Shown: positions 22,663 to 33,237 of the stretch, in pieces
Numbering within the stretch: position 1 is the first letter of the stretch
Layout of the letters: each line of letters begins with the position of its first letter
Source: Bicyclus anynana
Taxonomy: Eukaryota; Arthropoda; Insecta; Lepidoptera; Nymphalidae
Direction: 5' to 3'
Assembly: GCF_947172395.1 (NCBI RefSeq)
Contig: NC_069095.1
Location: forward strand, 2,666,001-2,730,000
Length of the DNA: 64,000 nucleotides
Position numbers and translations under genes: made by a program
The notes under the pieces: model-generated
Seen by the model: the letters and a program-made list of their open reading frames with translations, nothing else
Databases searched by the model: none
What the model was told of the DNA's origin: nothing

Positions 22663-24635
22663 TGCAACTATAAAAAATCGCTAAGTAACGTATTTTTATG
22701 TATTGGTAGTAGAAGTAATACCTATTATTATCAGCAATAGTGAATTGTTATGTATTTATTATTACTATATATATAATATCAAAACAAAGTAAAGAATTAT
22801 TCTTCTAACAAATAGAATTTACGTACTCTAGTTAGCAAATTCAAAGTACCTATACCTATAGCTCCATAACGAAGAGATATGTACCAAGCAAAACACGTCT
22901 TGTGCAACTATAACAATCCTAACATTAAGCAACAAAGGCAATATGAAACGTCTTCATTTCGATATCGGTCAATTTCTTATCTATTGCCGGGACATTCGGA
23001 TGATAGAGAGAGCCAATGGTGCGTTTAACCGTGAAATCCTGAGATAGGTCCGATATCCCCGGATATTGATAGCAGGTATCCTCAAACTGGAAATAGTTTC
23101 GATAATGTATTGAGATAGTGAGATAGCTCGTTACGTATTTTGGGGTCTGCTAATCGGGTCCTTTATCAAAGTAAGGTTCACTTTTTGAGACAGGAATGTA
23201 GATAACATATATTTTGATTGATACGTAATATTTTGAGCTAGTTTTATTTTGATTGAAACAGTCCTTTACAGTCTTTCTTTACTACTGTACTTATTCAATT
23301 TCAAATTTCGAATAATAAAATATTTTTTTTATTTGGAAAAAAAAATATGAGTTAGAATTTAGATTTGTAAGGAAAAAATATTGGCTATTCGCCGGTCATT
23401 CAGAGCGTGTCAAGCCACATGTCCCTCGCGCCGAAGCTGACACTTTCGAAAAGTTTCAAACTATCTACAAAAAAATCAATACCATCGGTCCGTGTGACAG
23501 AAGGTCAAATGCGACCATAACAAGTTTCAAATACACTATGGACTATTATAAATCTTCTTTTATGGCTACTTCGGTATATCCGTGGCAGTTGAAATATGAC
23601 TTGGGTGCGTCTACCTGGATAGGGTCCGTCATTATGCAGCAGACGTATTATACCGCAGTTTCGGTTTTTATTGGGAAGTTTTTTTGTCCTTTGTCGGAAC
23701 AAAACCTTGTTCTAACAAGCCACATCTCTTAATGACCTCTATGAGAAATATCTTTTGTAAATATTAGATTTTTTCTATTCAATTAAAATAGAATGAGAAC
23801 ATGTGATAGCCAGTGCATTTTATAAAAATTTAAGCTTTTGAGTGCAAGACCCTACCATAGGTAAGCAAGTACTGTAGGCAACTATGGACTTCGAACCGTA
23901 GATACTTTGGGAGGTTTTAAGAGTCCATCCCTTAATCGCGCAATTATTAAGCGTATCTTTTAAGATTTTCCTTGGCATTATAATATCAGAAATCATGTAT
24001 GTCAGATGCCAGCCACTAACCTTCGTGACAACTTTTCGAAAAATACTATTAAAAAATCAAAATTTAAAGGTCTATAATTATATTATATATTTAGTCAATT
24101 GAGGGCCCCTGGAATCTGGACCCTTGAATCGTATTCTATAGTTGATGAATTCTTTACTAAATATCCTGATATAAGAGCTATCTGTAGGCTGACTAACTTT
24201 CAGTTTTATTTGAGGCAGATCTGGCAATCACTGGCTGTTTGTTCAAAAACTTAATAGTCTTTATCGTAGCCTACGTAATAGGTCAAGAACTCATTGAAGA
24301 GTAATTACTAAGTAGTTGTTTGTTGCATAGTTGACTTTCTTTTTTTCTACAAGAAATTGGCGTTTGACTGCAATCTAATGACGAGTCTAATATGGTAGCG
24401 TACTGACTTGATAGGGAATCAGTTTATTCAACTCTAGACTAGTTTTTACGGGATGTCGTACTGGAACGCTACCTTTACCGAACAGTTAGACCGAAGCCAA
24501 TTTAGAAATTATTTTTTAAAAATCATCCCGAAATTGTAAATTCAAGTTAACGCTTCAACGTAATCTTATCGGAACTGCTAAAGTCAGGAACGCTTTTCAT
24601 GTGTGTGTGTATCCTACTAGCTACAATCTAAATAG
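22663..24635. other. No gene or clear repeat
   Basis: Single-copy-looking DNA. Slightly GC-richer at 23395-23700, where opposite-strand open frames of about 65 codons overlap; neither has a recognisable domain. Confidence 0.5.
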
Positions 24636-24690
24636 GTACCTTCAAGGCAAGAGTGAACATAGACACGCTCTAGACAAGCGCGTTATTCTA
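24636..24690 (+). mobile_element. Non-LTR LINE 3' fragment
   Basis: ACCTTCAAGGCAAGAGTGAA and CTAGACAAGCGCG match the FKARVNRHLLGKR coding end seen at 56135-56180. Confidence 0.65.
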
Positions 24691-25754
24691 GATCTCTTCT
24701 TTTAATACCTATACTGGAAAAAGTTATCAGGTCTCATGGAGAGCTCCTACACTACTCCTTACCCAACACTCTCATAATTATATCATAGCGTATAGTGTCC
24801 TGCGTGAATAACTGAATTATTAGTTCTCAATTCTCTATAAATCCTACACTTTAGCCACAATGTATAGCTTGACCGTTTCTTTACTCAAGGACCTAATTAT
24901 AAAGCTCCCCTAGCTATAAGTCCACGTAAGCCTGAATGTCCACTGAATATCGATAGGGGTGTTGTGGGTTGGAAATCAAAGAAACGAAGTCAAACATTGT
25001 AACTAAAAAAATGTGTTTGTAGATTCACGCAAAACACTTTACGCAATAAAGATAGAGTTAAGAATGTGTTGTTGGATAAGTGCGTGTAAAGTAAATATTA
25101 TTAATAAATTTATAATTATGGTTACTGATTTACAAAACTAAACAAGCTATTTGCCATTGCATTGTTAGTTATCTCATAAATATTAATTACTTACGAGTGT
25201 TATACACATGAATACGTTTAGGTCATTAAGCTTACCACGTAGAGCTATCACTAAGAGCTAATTCTGTTTTTTGAAAAGTAATGTTTTGCTCGTGAGTAGA
25301 TACAGACTATTGAAAGCAAAATATCAATAATTTTAATAGTATATAAGGTCATTTATATTTGTGACGTCACAATGTTACTTGATGTACTAAACGTCAAACT
25401 AATTGATCTAATATTTTTGTCAACTAGTCCGTTTGTAAGGGATTTGTTAAGGTGACGTCATGAAAAAGTTGAAATATAGTCCATCATGGCCGACAGGCGT
25501 TTTGGCTCGTATTGTCAAATAAATAATTAATAATATTTTTTTATGTTATCACGTCTCAAAAAATTTGATATATTTTTTTCAATCTAGAACAATTTAAGAC
25601 CATTTAGAAAAAGTGTCAACTAGCCCATTGTAGGATAATAAATTGTCTGTTCTCCATTCATGGTAGGTAATTTTATAATGAACTTCAGTACTAATAATGT
25701 TATTTATCAGAATATTTAAGGATGTAATGAAAAGAGGAAATAAATTTTGATAAG
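24691..25754. other. No gene; two CRE-type palindromes
   Basis: AT-rich sequence downstream of the Toll gene. TGACGTCA occurs at 25362-25369 (inside GTGACGTCAC) and at 25453-25460. GTCAACTAG occurs twice (about 25420 and 25616) and may be a degraded repeat. Confidence 0.45.
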
Positions 25755-26556
25755 TTTATTTGATTTTTAATTTATCAGCACTTCCAACAGTCCACGTTTT
25801 GATTATTATATTATAATTAGGTACATTTCAATGCGTAGCCAATAACAACACGAGATACATATACAAATTCACATTATCAATACAGTTTAGGCAATTTGTA
25901 TCATATATCAATACATTATCTCACTACAAGGAATAATAATAGCAACTATAACTAAATTCATGATGTTATTGACTATGCAGCTATCTACATGTAACAACAC
26001 ATTTCAATCTTAATTAATGACTAGTAAAACTGTACAGATATTACACATATTTTAGGCTATACAATGTCTAATTACAAATTATGTACAATATATTTGGTAA
26101 CAATGAGATAATATAACATACTATACCAAAATACTCAATAAAGTTCATTCACTTCCTATACTGGCAATTTGTTAATCTATAATTATTATATTTTATCAGT
26201 CTTACACAACAAAACAACATCTCCTTAATATTAGTTTTAATTCTGATAGTGTACAATTATGCAATATCTTTTGTATGATCAAAATCGAACAATAAGGCTA
26301 CATTAATTCAGATACGTATGCGATTTTTTTCAACAATACAGTCTCTTTTAATATAATTATATCATCTATCACCTACAAAGATTTTAAGGAACGAATTAGT
26401 TATTTGGCCGACATCAACCAAAACATTGTAAAATTATCACGTATCTATAAGGCATGGGCAACTTAAAACGTAGCCTAGTCTACTTATGGGTTTGGAATGT
26501 AGTGCTCCATTAAGAAATATCTTTAAGAGATAACGATTGTTTAGTTTTGTAACATG
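25755..26556 (-). other. Candidate 3' UTR of the Toll gene
   Basis: AT-rich sequence without recognisable repeats follows the stop codon. The first canonical AATAAA on the coding strand is at 25760-25755, about 800 nt downstream. Variant ATTAAA hexamers occur earlier, near 26350 and 26236. The extent is inferred; no transcript data are available. Confidence 0.4.
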
Positions 26557-29500
26557 TTATCTGTGTATGCCCGAATGGGTTTGAGGCAAGCAATCGTGTA
26601 CAGAGGATCGGGGTTGTAAATAACCTTGCTCGTCGAGCATTGAAGGGGAATGGTGACCGGGATGTTTACGCATCGTATTAGGAGGCCTAGGCCGACCACC
26701 GTACGGCTGTTCATAGTTTTGGGTATCGATTGATATATAACTATGGTGCGGATTGTCACCTTCTTGTATTTGACTTGTCAATGTCGTGTTAGTAAGCATT
26801 GAACTGTCGTCTTCGACACTAATACCAACGTTAGCGGTTGTCGGTGTCTGTGGCGGAATCGCGTCGTATTTGTACCAATGCTCCGGCGCAGTCGGCGAAG
26901 CTGTATAACGAGAAGGATGCCGCCTCCCATTCGGACATATGCCGTGATTGTAATTTATTGCATCTTTATTCCATTGTAAGTTTGAAATATCCGGCATTAG
27001 AAATCTAATTTTTTCCCAGAACTTCTTTTCTCCCCATAACAACACGTTGCAGGTTTTTAAATAGTCCTGGAAGTCTAAATCTAGATTTAACGCGCTTATG
27101 TCTGTAGTAAGAATGAAAACTACTCTATGTCGCCGAATAGAAGGATGAATTGCCGTGATGACATGCTTTATTGCTTCTTTGAACGAAACTTTGGACCATT
27201 CGTTTTGTAAGAAATTGAAAGATATAAAAATTATAATCCGCTTTGTTGATTCAGCAGCATTTGTGATCTGTTCCGATAAATAGTTATCCGGAGCGTGTTG
27301 TAAGTCTCTGTAGTGGAAACACATCGTGTAACCGAAGTGTTCCATTTCAGGCGCTACTACCTTTGATACAAAATCATCGTCGAGCAAACTGTATACAGCA
27401 TAACCATCGTATAATCTATCCCTATCAAGTTCGCTTTCTTGAATAGAAGCGCTCTTAAACAACCTCACTCCATATTTGGAATGCGCCCATAAACGCACGT
27501 TTTGCCTAAAAGAGAATGCTAATGCACCAAACAGTAAAATAAGGATTACACTGATTAATACTACTGCTAGAAGGGGTACAAAGTTTAACCGAATAGTGCT
27601 CACTTCATCGTACTGATAAGGTTGGTTTTCACTAGATATGGTATTGTCTATTACACCAGAGTCACGACACTTGTCCATCACATCGAACACTGTTAAATTT
27701 AAAGTTAAACCGTTTTCGGATGCACAAAACATTTCTGCAGGATCTTCATAGTGTTTTTTGAACCAATTTTGTAGCGAAATTATATTGTCGCAAGAGCAAG
27801 TGAATATATTACCCCGCACGTTCACATTTTCAAGATGCGCGATATGAGCTAACTTTTTGTCAAGATCTAATATTTTGTTGCCTTGTATGTTCGCTACACG
27901 AAGTGAAGATAAGTTTTCAAAAGTTTTGTTCGCTACACTTGTCAAGAGGTTATCATTTAAATATAACTCGCGCAAATGCTTTGTTTGAGAAAATTCACCA
28001 CCAGCTAGTTCAGTCAAGTGATTATTTTCAAGATGAAGTACGTTGAGAGAGTGGAGTCCGTTTAAGGTGTCGTTATCAATTGTTGCGATATTGCTATTGT
28101 TCAAATACAACTTATGCAGCTTTTTCTTTCCAATGAAAAGATGACTCGCTAGTGAACCAAAATCATTTCCATCAAGATATAATTCAGTAGCATCCATTGG
28201 TATTTTTTCCGGTATTTCAGTATATCCAACATTTGAACAGTCAATAACGTTCGAATTCCAATTACTATCGTGGAAACAGGAACAACCCTCGGGGCATGTC
28301 ATTTTGCAATCGCAAGCTTCGAAGTCACAACAGAAACAACTTGAAGAACAATGAGTTTCATAAGAACAAAGGAACTGTGTTTCAGGAACATCCATTAAAT
28401 TTGCCTTTCCGCCGTACTTGTTGCTAACTACTTCGCAAGTAATCGAGTCCAAGTCTGCGAATCTCGGATATTGTCTCATATGATTCCAAAGATTTATTTT
28501 CTGCAGCCATATCATGTGGCAATTGCATACAAATGGATTGTTGCCAATAAAAAACCTTGGCAGCAATTTATGTTTCGGAATGTGAGGTAAAGTAAACGCC
28601 GATAGCTCAACGGTCCTTAGTTTATTGTCTGTTACGACGACTTTTTCTAAATTCTTTTTCTGTATAAATGTACCTGGATGAATAGTGTCAATTTTGTTGT
28701 TATTCAAGAAAAGGACCTCAATAGAATCCGGTATAGACCTTTCATCGACGTTTTCTAAAGCGTTATAGCTAACATCAAGCATTCGAATGTTTTGTTGCAC
28801 GTTCTGCTCGTTATCCAATTTTGTTATGTTATTTAAATGAATATCTAACCATTCAAGGCTATCTGGCATATAACTGTAGTCAAAGTATATAAGTTTATTA
28901 TCAGATATGTTGAGCCAGCCTAAAGTATTCAATTTAGTAAACACACCTCGAATGTCAGTTAGTTTATTTCCATCTAGACGAATAGCTTTTAATGTCGGAT
29001 TTGATAGGAAGGCATCTTGCTCAATCGTTTCAATCTTGTTGCAAGCCAAGTTAAGTACTTGTAAAGATGGTAAAGTACTGAAGGTATCTTTAGGTATGCT
29101 GGTTATATGGTTGTCTACCAGACGAAGACCATAAAGCTCTTCGAGTCCTTCGAATGAAGTGTTACTAACTTTCGTTATATTATTCTTTCCAATATCAAGT
29201 GATTTTAAAAATCTGAGCCTCTTTATGCCATTTGGAATTCCATTTAAGCTATTTCCATTAAGTCCCAAATCTTGTAAATACGTAATATTTTCAAAGGAAC
29301 GCTCATGGATTGAAGAAATATCATTATTGTCTAAATATAATTGGCTGAGTACGAATAAATTTGAGAATACGTGCTCATTCAATATTTTGATTTTATTATC
29401 TGATATTGAAAGCTGGTGAAGATTTTTCAGCTCTGCAAAGGCGCCATTACTTATAACTTCAATTGCGTTATTGTCTAGGTTCAATACTTGTAGGTTATTA

Positions 29501-30588
29501 AGGTCTTGAAATGATTTGGGGTCCAAGCGCACAAGGTTATTGTAGGATAAGTTCAAAATAATCAAACGAATTAGTCCAGAGAAGGTATCACGATTGACCC
29601 AGTCATTAGTTAGCCGATTTCTTGATAAATCAAGCTTCTCTAACTGATCTAGTCCTTCCAACAATCCAGGAGCCAACACAGATAGCGAATTATTCGCTAA
29701 TGAGATTTCTTTGATAACGCGTGAAGATTGGAATAGCTCCGGGGGAACAGCTACTAATTTATTTCCTGATAAATTCAAAACTTTTAATGAATTCAATCCC
29801 ACAAAGGCTCTGTCGCCTATTTCGTTAATTAAATTGTTCTGAATTTTCAACACTTCAAGTGATCGAAGGCTGGAAAGGCCGTTATCTGGAAGCCTCAAGA
29901 CGTTGTTATGCGACAAGTCAAGCATCTTCAATCCAGTATTGCATGATTTACCTGGAGCAATAGGCCCTTTGCCCCAGTCGGAGAATCCAATGTCAGATAT
30001 GTCTTGCATTCTATTATTAGTCAAATTCAAAGACTCTAAGCTGAATAATGGGCAAAATACTTCAGATGGTAACATATAAATATTATTGTCACCTAAATCC
30101 AGCGACCGAAGTTCCATTAATCCACGAAAGCTCTCAGCGTGAAACTCCATTGTCATGGCAGGCCAATCAGTGTTGTATGAGCGTAGAGTCAAACTAGTCA
30201 AATCACGCAGAGGAGAGAGAACAGTCGCTGGAACGTAACGTATTTTGCAGAACTCAATGCGCAAGTCTTCAAGTTTTCGCAACTGGCCTAAAAAATTGCC
30301 GGTGTTCATGTGCAAGGAACTTTCAAAGAAAAGTAAATCGGTGCACGTCAACTTCAACTTGTTGATGTTGTACGCCTGCGCCGTGGTGATGTTTTTGAAT
30401 AAGAAGTCCGCCGAGCCGATGGTTTTGATGTTACACGTGAGAAAGTTAGATTCACTCAACTTTGCGTCGGAATAGTCCCACTGACAGCCGGCAGGGGCGG
30501 GCGGCGCGGGTGCTGCGCGCGCACCGGCCACCGCAACCAAACACATCCAAACTTTGAACGAAATCATTCCATATAAGTTCTTGATCAT
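26557..30588 (-). CDS. Toll-7/18w: Toll receptor of the Toll-7/18-wheeler class, single exon
   Basis: Single-pass membrane receptor. Residues are numbered from the first ATG (30588-30586), giving 1343 aa and a TAA stop. The open frame continues upstream only to a GTG at 30618, just below an in-frame TGA (30625-30627), so the first ATG is the likely start; a second ATG at 30567 directly precedes the hydrophobic signal peptide and is an alternative. Order seen: signal peptide; a long leucine-rich repeat array (about 70-680); a cysteine-rich C-cap beginning NPFVCNC (about 684); a cysteine cluster and N-cap (about 741-790); a second shorter LRR block; a second C-cap (about 927-974); a transmembrane helix (about 1001-1027); a TIR domain from YDGYAVYS (1060) to the FW box (1190); and a roughly 140-residue Pro/Ser/Thr/His-rich tail. 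The ectodomain motifs TDWPAMTMEFH and VFCPLFSL match what I know of Drosophila Toll-7 and 18-wheeler, whose coding regions are also intronless. The TIR is divergent (see findings). Orthology to one of the two is not resolved. Confidence 0.96.
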   Translation of the reverse strand: MIKNLYGMISFKVWMCLVAVAGARAAPAPPAPAGCQWDYSDAKLSESNFLTCNIKTIGSADFLFKNITTAQAYNINKLKLTCTDLLFFESSLHMNTGNFLGQLRKLEDLRIEFCKIRYVPATVLSPLRDLTSLTLRSYNTDWPAMTMEFHAESFRGLMELRSLDLGDNNIYMLPSEVFCPLFSLESLNLTNNRMQDISDIGFSDWGKGPIAPGKSCNTGLKMLDLSHNNVLRLPDNGLSSLRSLEVLKIQNNLINEIGDRAFVGLNSLKVLNLSGNKLVAVPPELFQSSRVIKEISLANNSLSVLAPGLLEGLDQLEKLDLSRNRLTNDWVNRDTFSGLIRLIILNLSYNNLVRLDPKSFQDLNNLQVLNLDNNAIEVISNGAFAELKNLHQLSISDNKIKILNEHVFSNLFVLSQLYLDNNDISSIHERSFENITYLQDLGLNGNSLNGIPNGIKRLRFLKSLDIGKNNITKVSNTSFEGLEELYGLRLVDNHITSIPKDTFSTLPSLQVLNLACNKIETIEQDAFLSNPTLKAIRLDGNKLTDIRGVFTKLNTLGWLNISDNKLIYFDYSYMPDSLEWLDIHLNNITKLDNEQNVQQNIRMLDVSYNALENVDERSIPDSIEVLFLNNNKIDTIHPGTFIQKKNLEKVVVTDNKLRTVELSAFTLPHIPKHKLLPRFFIGNNPFVCNCHMIWLQKINLWNHMRQYPRFADLDSITCEVVSNKYGGKANLMDVPETQFLCSYETHCSSSCFCCDFEACDCKMTCPEGCSCFHDSNWNSNVIDCSNVGYTEIPEKIPMDATELYLDGNDFGSLASHLFIGKKKLHKLYLNNSNIATIDNDTLNGLHSLNVLHLENNHLTELAGGEFSQTKHLRELYLNDNLLTSVANKTFENLSSLRVANIQGNKILDLDKKLAHIAHLENVNVRGNIFTCSCDNIISLQNWFKKHYEDPAEMFCASENGLTLNLTVFDVMDKCRDSGVIDNTISSENQPYQYDEVSTIRLNFVPLLAVVLISVILILLFGALAFSFRQNVRLWAHSKYGVRLFKSASIQESELDRDRLYDGYAVYSLLDDDFVSKVVAPEMEHFGYTMCFHYRDLQHAPDNYLSEQITNAAESTKRIIIFISFNFLQNEWSKVSFKEAIKHVITAIHPSIRRHRVVFILTTDISALNLDLDFQDYLKTCNVLLWGEKKFWEKIRFLMPDISNLQWNKDAINYNHGICPNGRRHPSRYTASPTAPEHWYKYDAIPPQTPTTANVGISVEDDSSMLTNTTLTSQIQEGDNPHHSYISIDTQNYEQPYGGRPRPPNTMRKHPGHHSPSMLDEQGYLQPRSSVHDCLPQTHSGIHR

Positions 30589-30620
30589 TTTTCCACATAA
30601 ACACAGTTCATTTGTCACAT
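30585..30620 (-). promoter_or_regulatory. Cluster of upstream start codons before the Toll ATG
   Basis: Reading the minus strand toward the Toll start, an ATG at 30620-30618 is followed directly by TGA, a start-stop element. A second ATG at 30611-30609 opens an eight-codon frame (MNCVYVEK). Its TGA (30587-30585) overlaps the receptor ATG (30588-30586) in the form ATGA. A third ATG at 30598 is out of frame and runs into the coding region. The receptor ATG has A at -3 whereas the second upstream ATG has C, so leaky scanning or reinitiation is possible. This matters only if the mRNA leader includes the segment, which is inferred. Confidence 0.5.
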
Positions 30621-30627
30621 AAAATCA

Positions 30628-30930
30628 CTTGTAATATCCTTTGTAAAAGTTTCATTCACTTAACAGTCAGTTTCACAATGTTTGTTTGTATTTGTAAATT
30701 ACGTTTTACAGCGCATGTAAACAGAAACTGCGCGATCGCGGAAAAAGTTTTGACGCAGCCATGCTTCCCTGCGGTCGGGCGGTAACTGACCTACGTAAGT
30801 TTGAACGAACGAAAGCCGCATGGGTGTCTGGGAGGGGGGTCGCGCGGGGCATGGAGGGTCTTTGTATCCATCGTTGGGACCCGCACTGCATCGCCTTACA
30901 ACAGATGGCACGCCTGTTTAAAAACACTCA
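30628..30930 (-). promoter_or_regulatory. CpG-rich upstream block, candidate promoter and 5' UTR of Toll
   Basis: The block is clearly richer in G+C and CpG than its surroundings, especially 30720-30900. On the minus strand an insect-type initiator TCAGT lies at 30789-30785, which would give a leader of about 200 nt. I see no TATA box and no convincing downstream promoter element. Open frames here begin only with GTG and are not supported as proteins. Confidence 0.3.
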
Positions 30931-31962
30931 CTAAAATATTGGTTATGCAGAGTAGAAGACTTATGCCTGCGTGATTCAATGAACACCAGTCCTCAAGTTA
31001 CAGCTCAAAGGAGGTCGCATTGGCACCGCGGTTGCATACTTTATTCATTGCCAGTTTAAAAGTTTCTTTAGACTTTACAACTGGCTAACTCGTAACAAAC
31101 TTTTAATACATTTTTAAATTCTTTTTTGCTTCGTAAATAAATATTGAAACAGAGTTTGAATAAAGTAAACAGAAGTCAGAACAGTAATCAGAATTGAAAA
31201 GTAGAGTAGATAATAATGTACGGTCATTCATGATAGTTCAAAATAGCTTTTTTAATAATACCATAAAGAAAATATTAAAGATCAAGTATTTTTTTAGATT
31301 CTGTTACAGATGGACATCAACGTCAAAGCTTTGTGAATTTTGTAGTTGTATTTACTGTTGTATTTGTATTTAAGTATTTACTTTTTATTGTAAACTCCGT
31401 ATTTTTTATAAATAAATGAAAAAATAGAAATAAAATGTACAGTCCAACCTCGAACCCAACGCCTTCCGAAGCCACAGCTAACTACAGGTCTAATGAAGCA
31501 GTAAATAGAGTATTTATAGTTATCTATAGTTAAAGTTAAATAAAAACTCGTCCGTTCTTAGCATTGGACGGGAAAAGGAAGTGCATATAGGATTCGATAA
31601 AATTTGACGAGAGGGCGGACACAGCAATTGAATACCATGATTGACAGATCCGAACGAAATAAAAATGAGATAATAAAGAAATTGTGGTGTACCATTCTTT
31701 TGTGTAGTTCAATATCTATTTAGCGTAATATTTATATTTTTGGAAGCTCGGAGCAGATGGTGAGCTAACGAGTCCGATGCTTTTTTCCATTTTACTTTTT
31801 TTTATTGGAAATGAAAGCTTTTTGTCCAAATATCGTAAAGTGTAGGTGTACGTAGACATTCAATATTGAAAGGCAAATTGTACTTATTCAATACATACGC
31901 ATAATTAAAAAATTGTATTGTTAAAAAAAAATTAACAATGTTTGGAGTAATTACTCGTAGTT
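30931..31962. other. No gene; possible tRNA-like scrap at 31440-31490
   Basis: AT-rich upstream flank of the Toll gene. The segment near 31450 has, on the minus strand, a GGGTTCGAGG B-box-like sequence preceded by TTAGCTGTGG, but it is too short to call a SINE. Confidence 0.4.
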
Positions 31963-31963
31963 G

Positions 31964-32274
31964 AGCCGTGTTAGCCCAGTGGATGTGACCTCTGCTTCCA
32001 ATTCCGGAGGGTGTGGGTTTGAATCCGGTCCGAGGCATGCCCGTCCAACTTTTCAGTTGTGTGCATTTTAATAAATTAAATATCACATGTCTCAAACGGT
32101 GAAGGAAAACATCGTGAGAAAACCTGCATACCAGATAATTTTCTTAATTCTCTGCGTGTGTCAAGTCTGCCAATCCGCATTGGGCCAGCGTGGTGGACTA
32201 TTGGCCTAACCCCTCTCATTCTGAGAGGAGACTCGAGCTCAGCAGTGAGCCGAATATGGGTTGATAACGATGAC
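31964..32274 (+). mobile_element. SINE family A, best full-length copy
   Basis: tRNA-derived head with an A-box (TTAGCCCAGTGG) and a B-box (GGTTTGAATCC). Then the body with CATCGTGAGAAAACCTGC and CCAATCCGCATTGGGCCAGC. It ends CCGAATATGGGTTGATAACG. Length is about 310 bp. It is a Pol III-type non-autonomous retroposon, the most abundant family in the window. Confidence 0.95.
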
Positions 32275-32953
32275 GAACGACTCGTAGTGTCGCCGACAAA
32301 ATAGTTGCCTAGTCCGTCAAATTTAGTTTTGAATTACAAGTTACCGGATTAGATTTTCGATAAGTGATATATGATAAGAGATAAATGTTGAGGATTTTTT
32401 CTTCTAAAGAAATTCTAAATAAGAAAAATTTCTCAGCCCGGAGTTGGCGGTGTTACCTCCGCGCCTCTTAAAGCATGTTTAGCCATCGCACCCGTTCTTT
32501 ACCATTAACATCTTATAGTAATCGAGAATAAGAAGCATCTATATTTATTTATCATCCTGAGCCCGTCAACCATCAATTGAGGAGCGTGGTGGGTCTAATG
32601 ACTATAATCTCTACATGTTCCCCTCTTTTATGGAGAAAAACTTGATCCAGTAGTAGTCCATTAAAATAGGCTGATAATAATGTTCCAAAATTTCATATAA
32701 TATCATGTAAATTAAAAAAAAATCATGAGGAGCTTCAAATACTATAAGGAAAAACCTTAAAGCCTACACAGGCTAGTTAGCTGAAAAAACACGTCCATTG
32801 AGATTTAAGGGTCTCGTGGACTATCGTGAGTCACCAAAAGTCATCGGATGCCATAACACGTGCGTGTCGAATTGCATCTACCGTGGGAGACGCTTCGAGT
32901 GTCTAAGGGGGACTACACAGGTGCGACTGACTAGGTAACTGTGGCTATTTCAA
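32275..32953. other. No gene; degraded SINE-like piece at 32555-32690
   Basis: 32555-32690 has GAGCGTGGTGGGTC, a CCCTCTTTTATGGAGA-like stretch and TAGGCTGATAATAATG, reminiscent of SINE 3' parts. 32760-32950 is GC-richer without a recognisable frame. Confidence 0.4.
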
Positions 32954-33151
32954 GTGCCTAGTAGTTGATTATGAAACACGGCTAAAACTCACGTGAGGAC
33001 GGAGTATGCCCGACTAGTTTCGAACCCATACGGGGCCCTTAGTCATGAGCTGGTTCTTGCATCGCGGCACGATCCAAACTGCGAAGCGGCTGCGCGACGC
33101 GCTGCTGCTCGCATTGCGCGCTCGGAGAGGGGTTGGTGGTGCCTAGTAGTT
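32954..33151 (-). mobile_element. Short retroposon (family F) with 13-bp target duplications
   Basis: The 172-bp element at 32967-33138 is flanked by perfect direct repeats GTGCCTAGTAGTT (32954-32966 and 33139-33151). In its sense orientation (minus) it contains GCAAGAACCAGCTCATGACT, a B-box-like GGGTTCGAAAC, and ends GTGAGTTTTAGCCGTGTTTC then ATAATC. Other copies lie at 39919, 45921 and 59645. Long duplications of this kind indicate LINE-mediated insertion. Confidence 0.8.
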
Positions 33152-33159
33152 ATAGTATA

Positions 33160-33237
33160 GTAGGTTTCTCTCGCGTAGTTTCCGTTTTCGCTGGAATACG
33201 GGGATAAAATATAGCCTATGTTTATTAGAGTTAATTC
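33160..33237 (+). repeat. Partial retrotransposon-derived repeat hosting a MITE
   Basis: ATACGGGGATAAAATATAGCCTATG resembles the body of the repeats at 41455 and 52125. It is interrupted at 33238 by the TATAGCTTGG element. Confidence 0.5.

Noticed and set aside
26541..26759. Minus-strand frame overlapping the Toll C-terminus
   Set aside because: An alternative-frame shadow of the receptor coding sequence, as are the + strand frames at 28907, 29159 and 30245.
30589..30618. Longer Toll N-terminus beginning at 30618
   Set aside because: The codon at 30618-30616 is GTG, not ATG, and an in-frame TGA lies just upstream; the first ATG is at 30588.
30699..30927. Two overlapping minus-strand frames of about 70 codons upstream of Toll
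   Set aside because: Both begin with GTG, have no recognisable domain, and lie in CpG-rich DNA where stop codons are rare; more likely 5' UTR or promoter.
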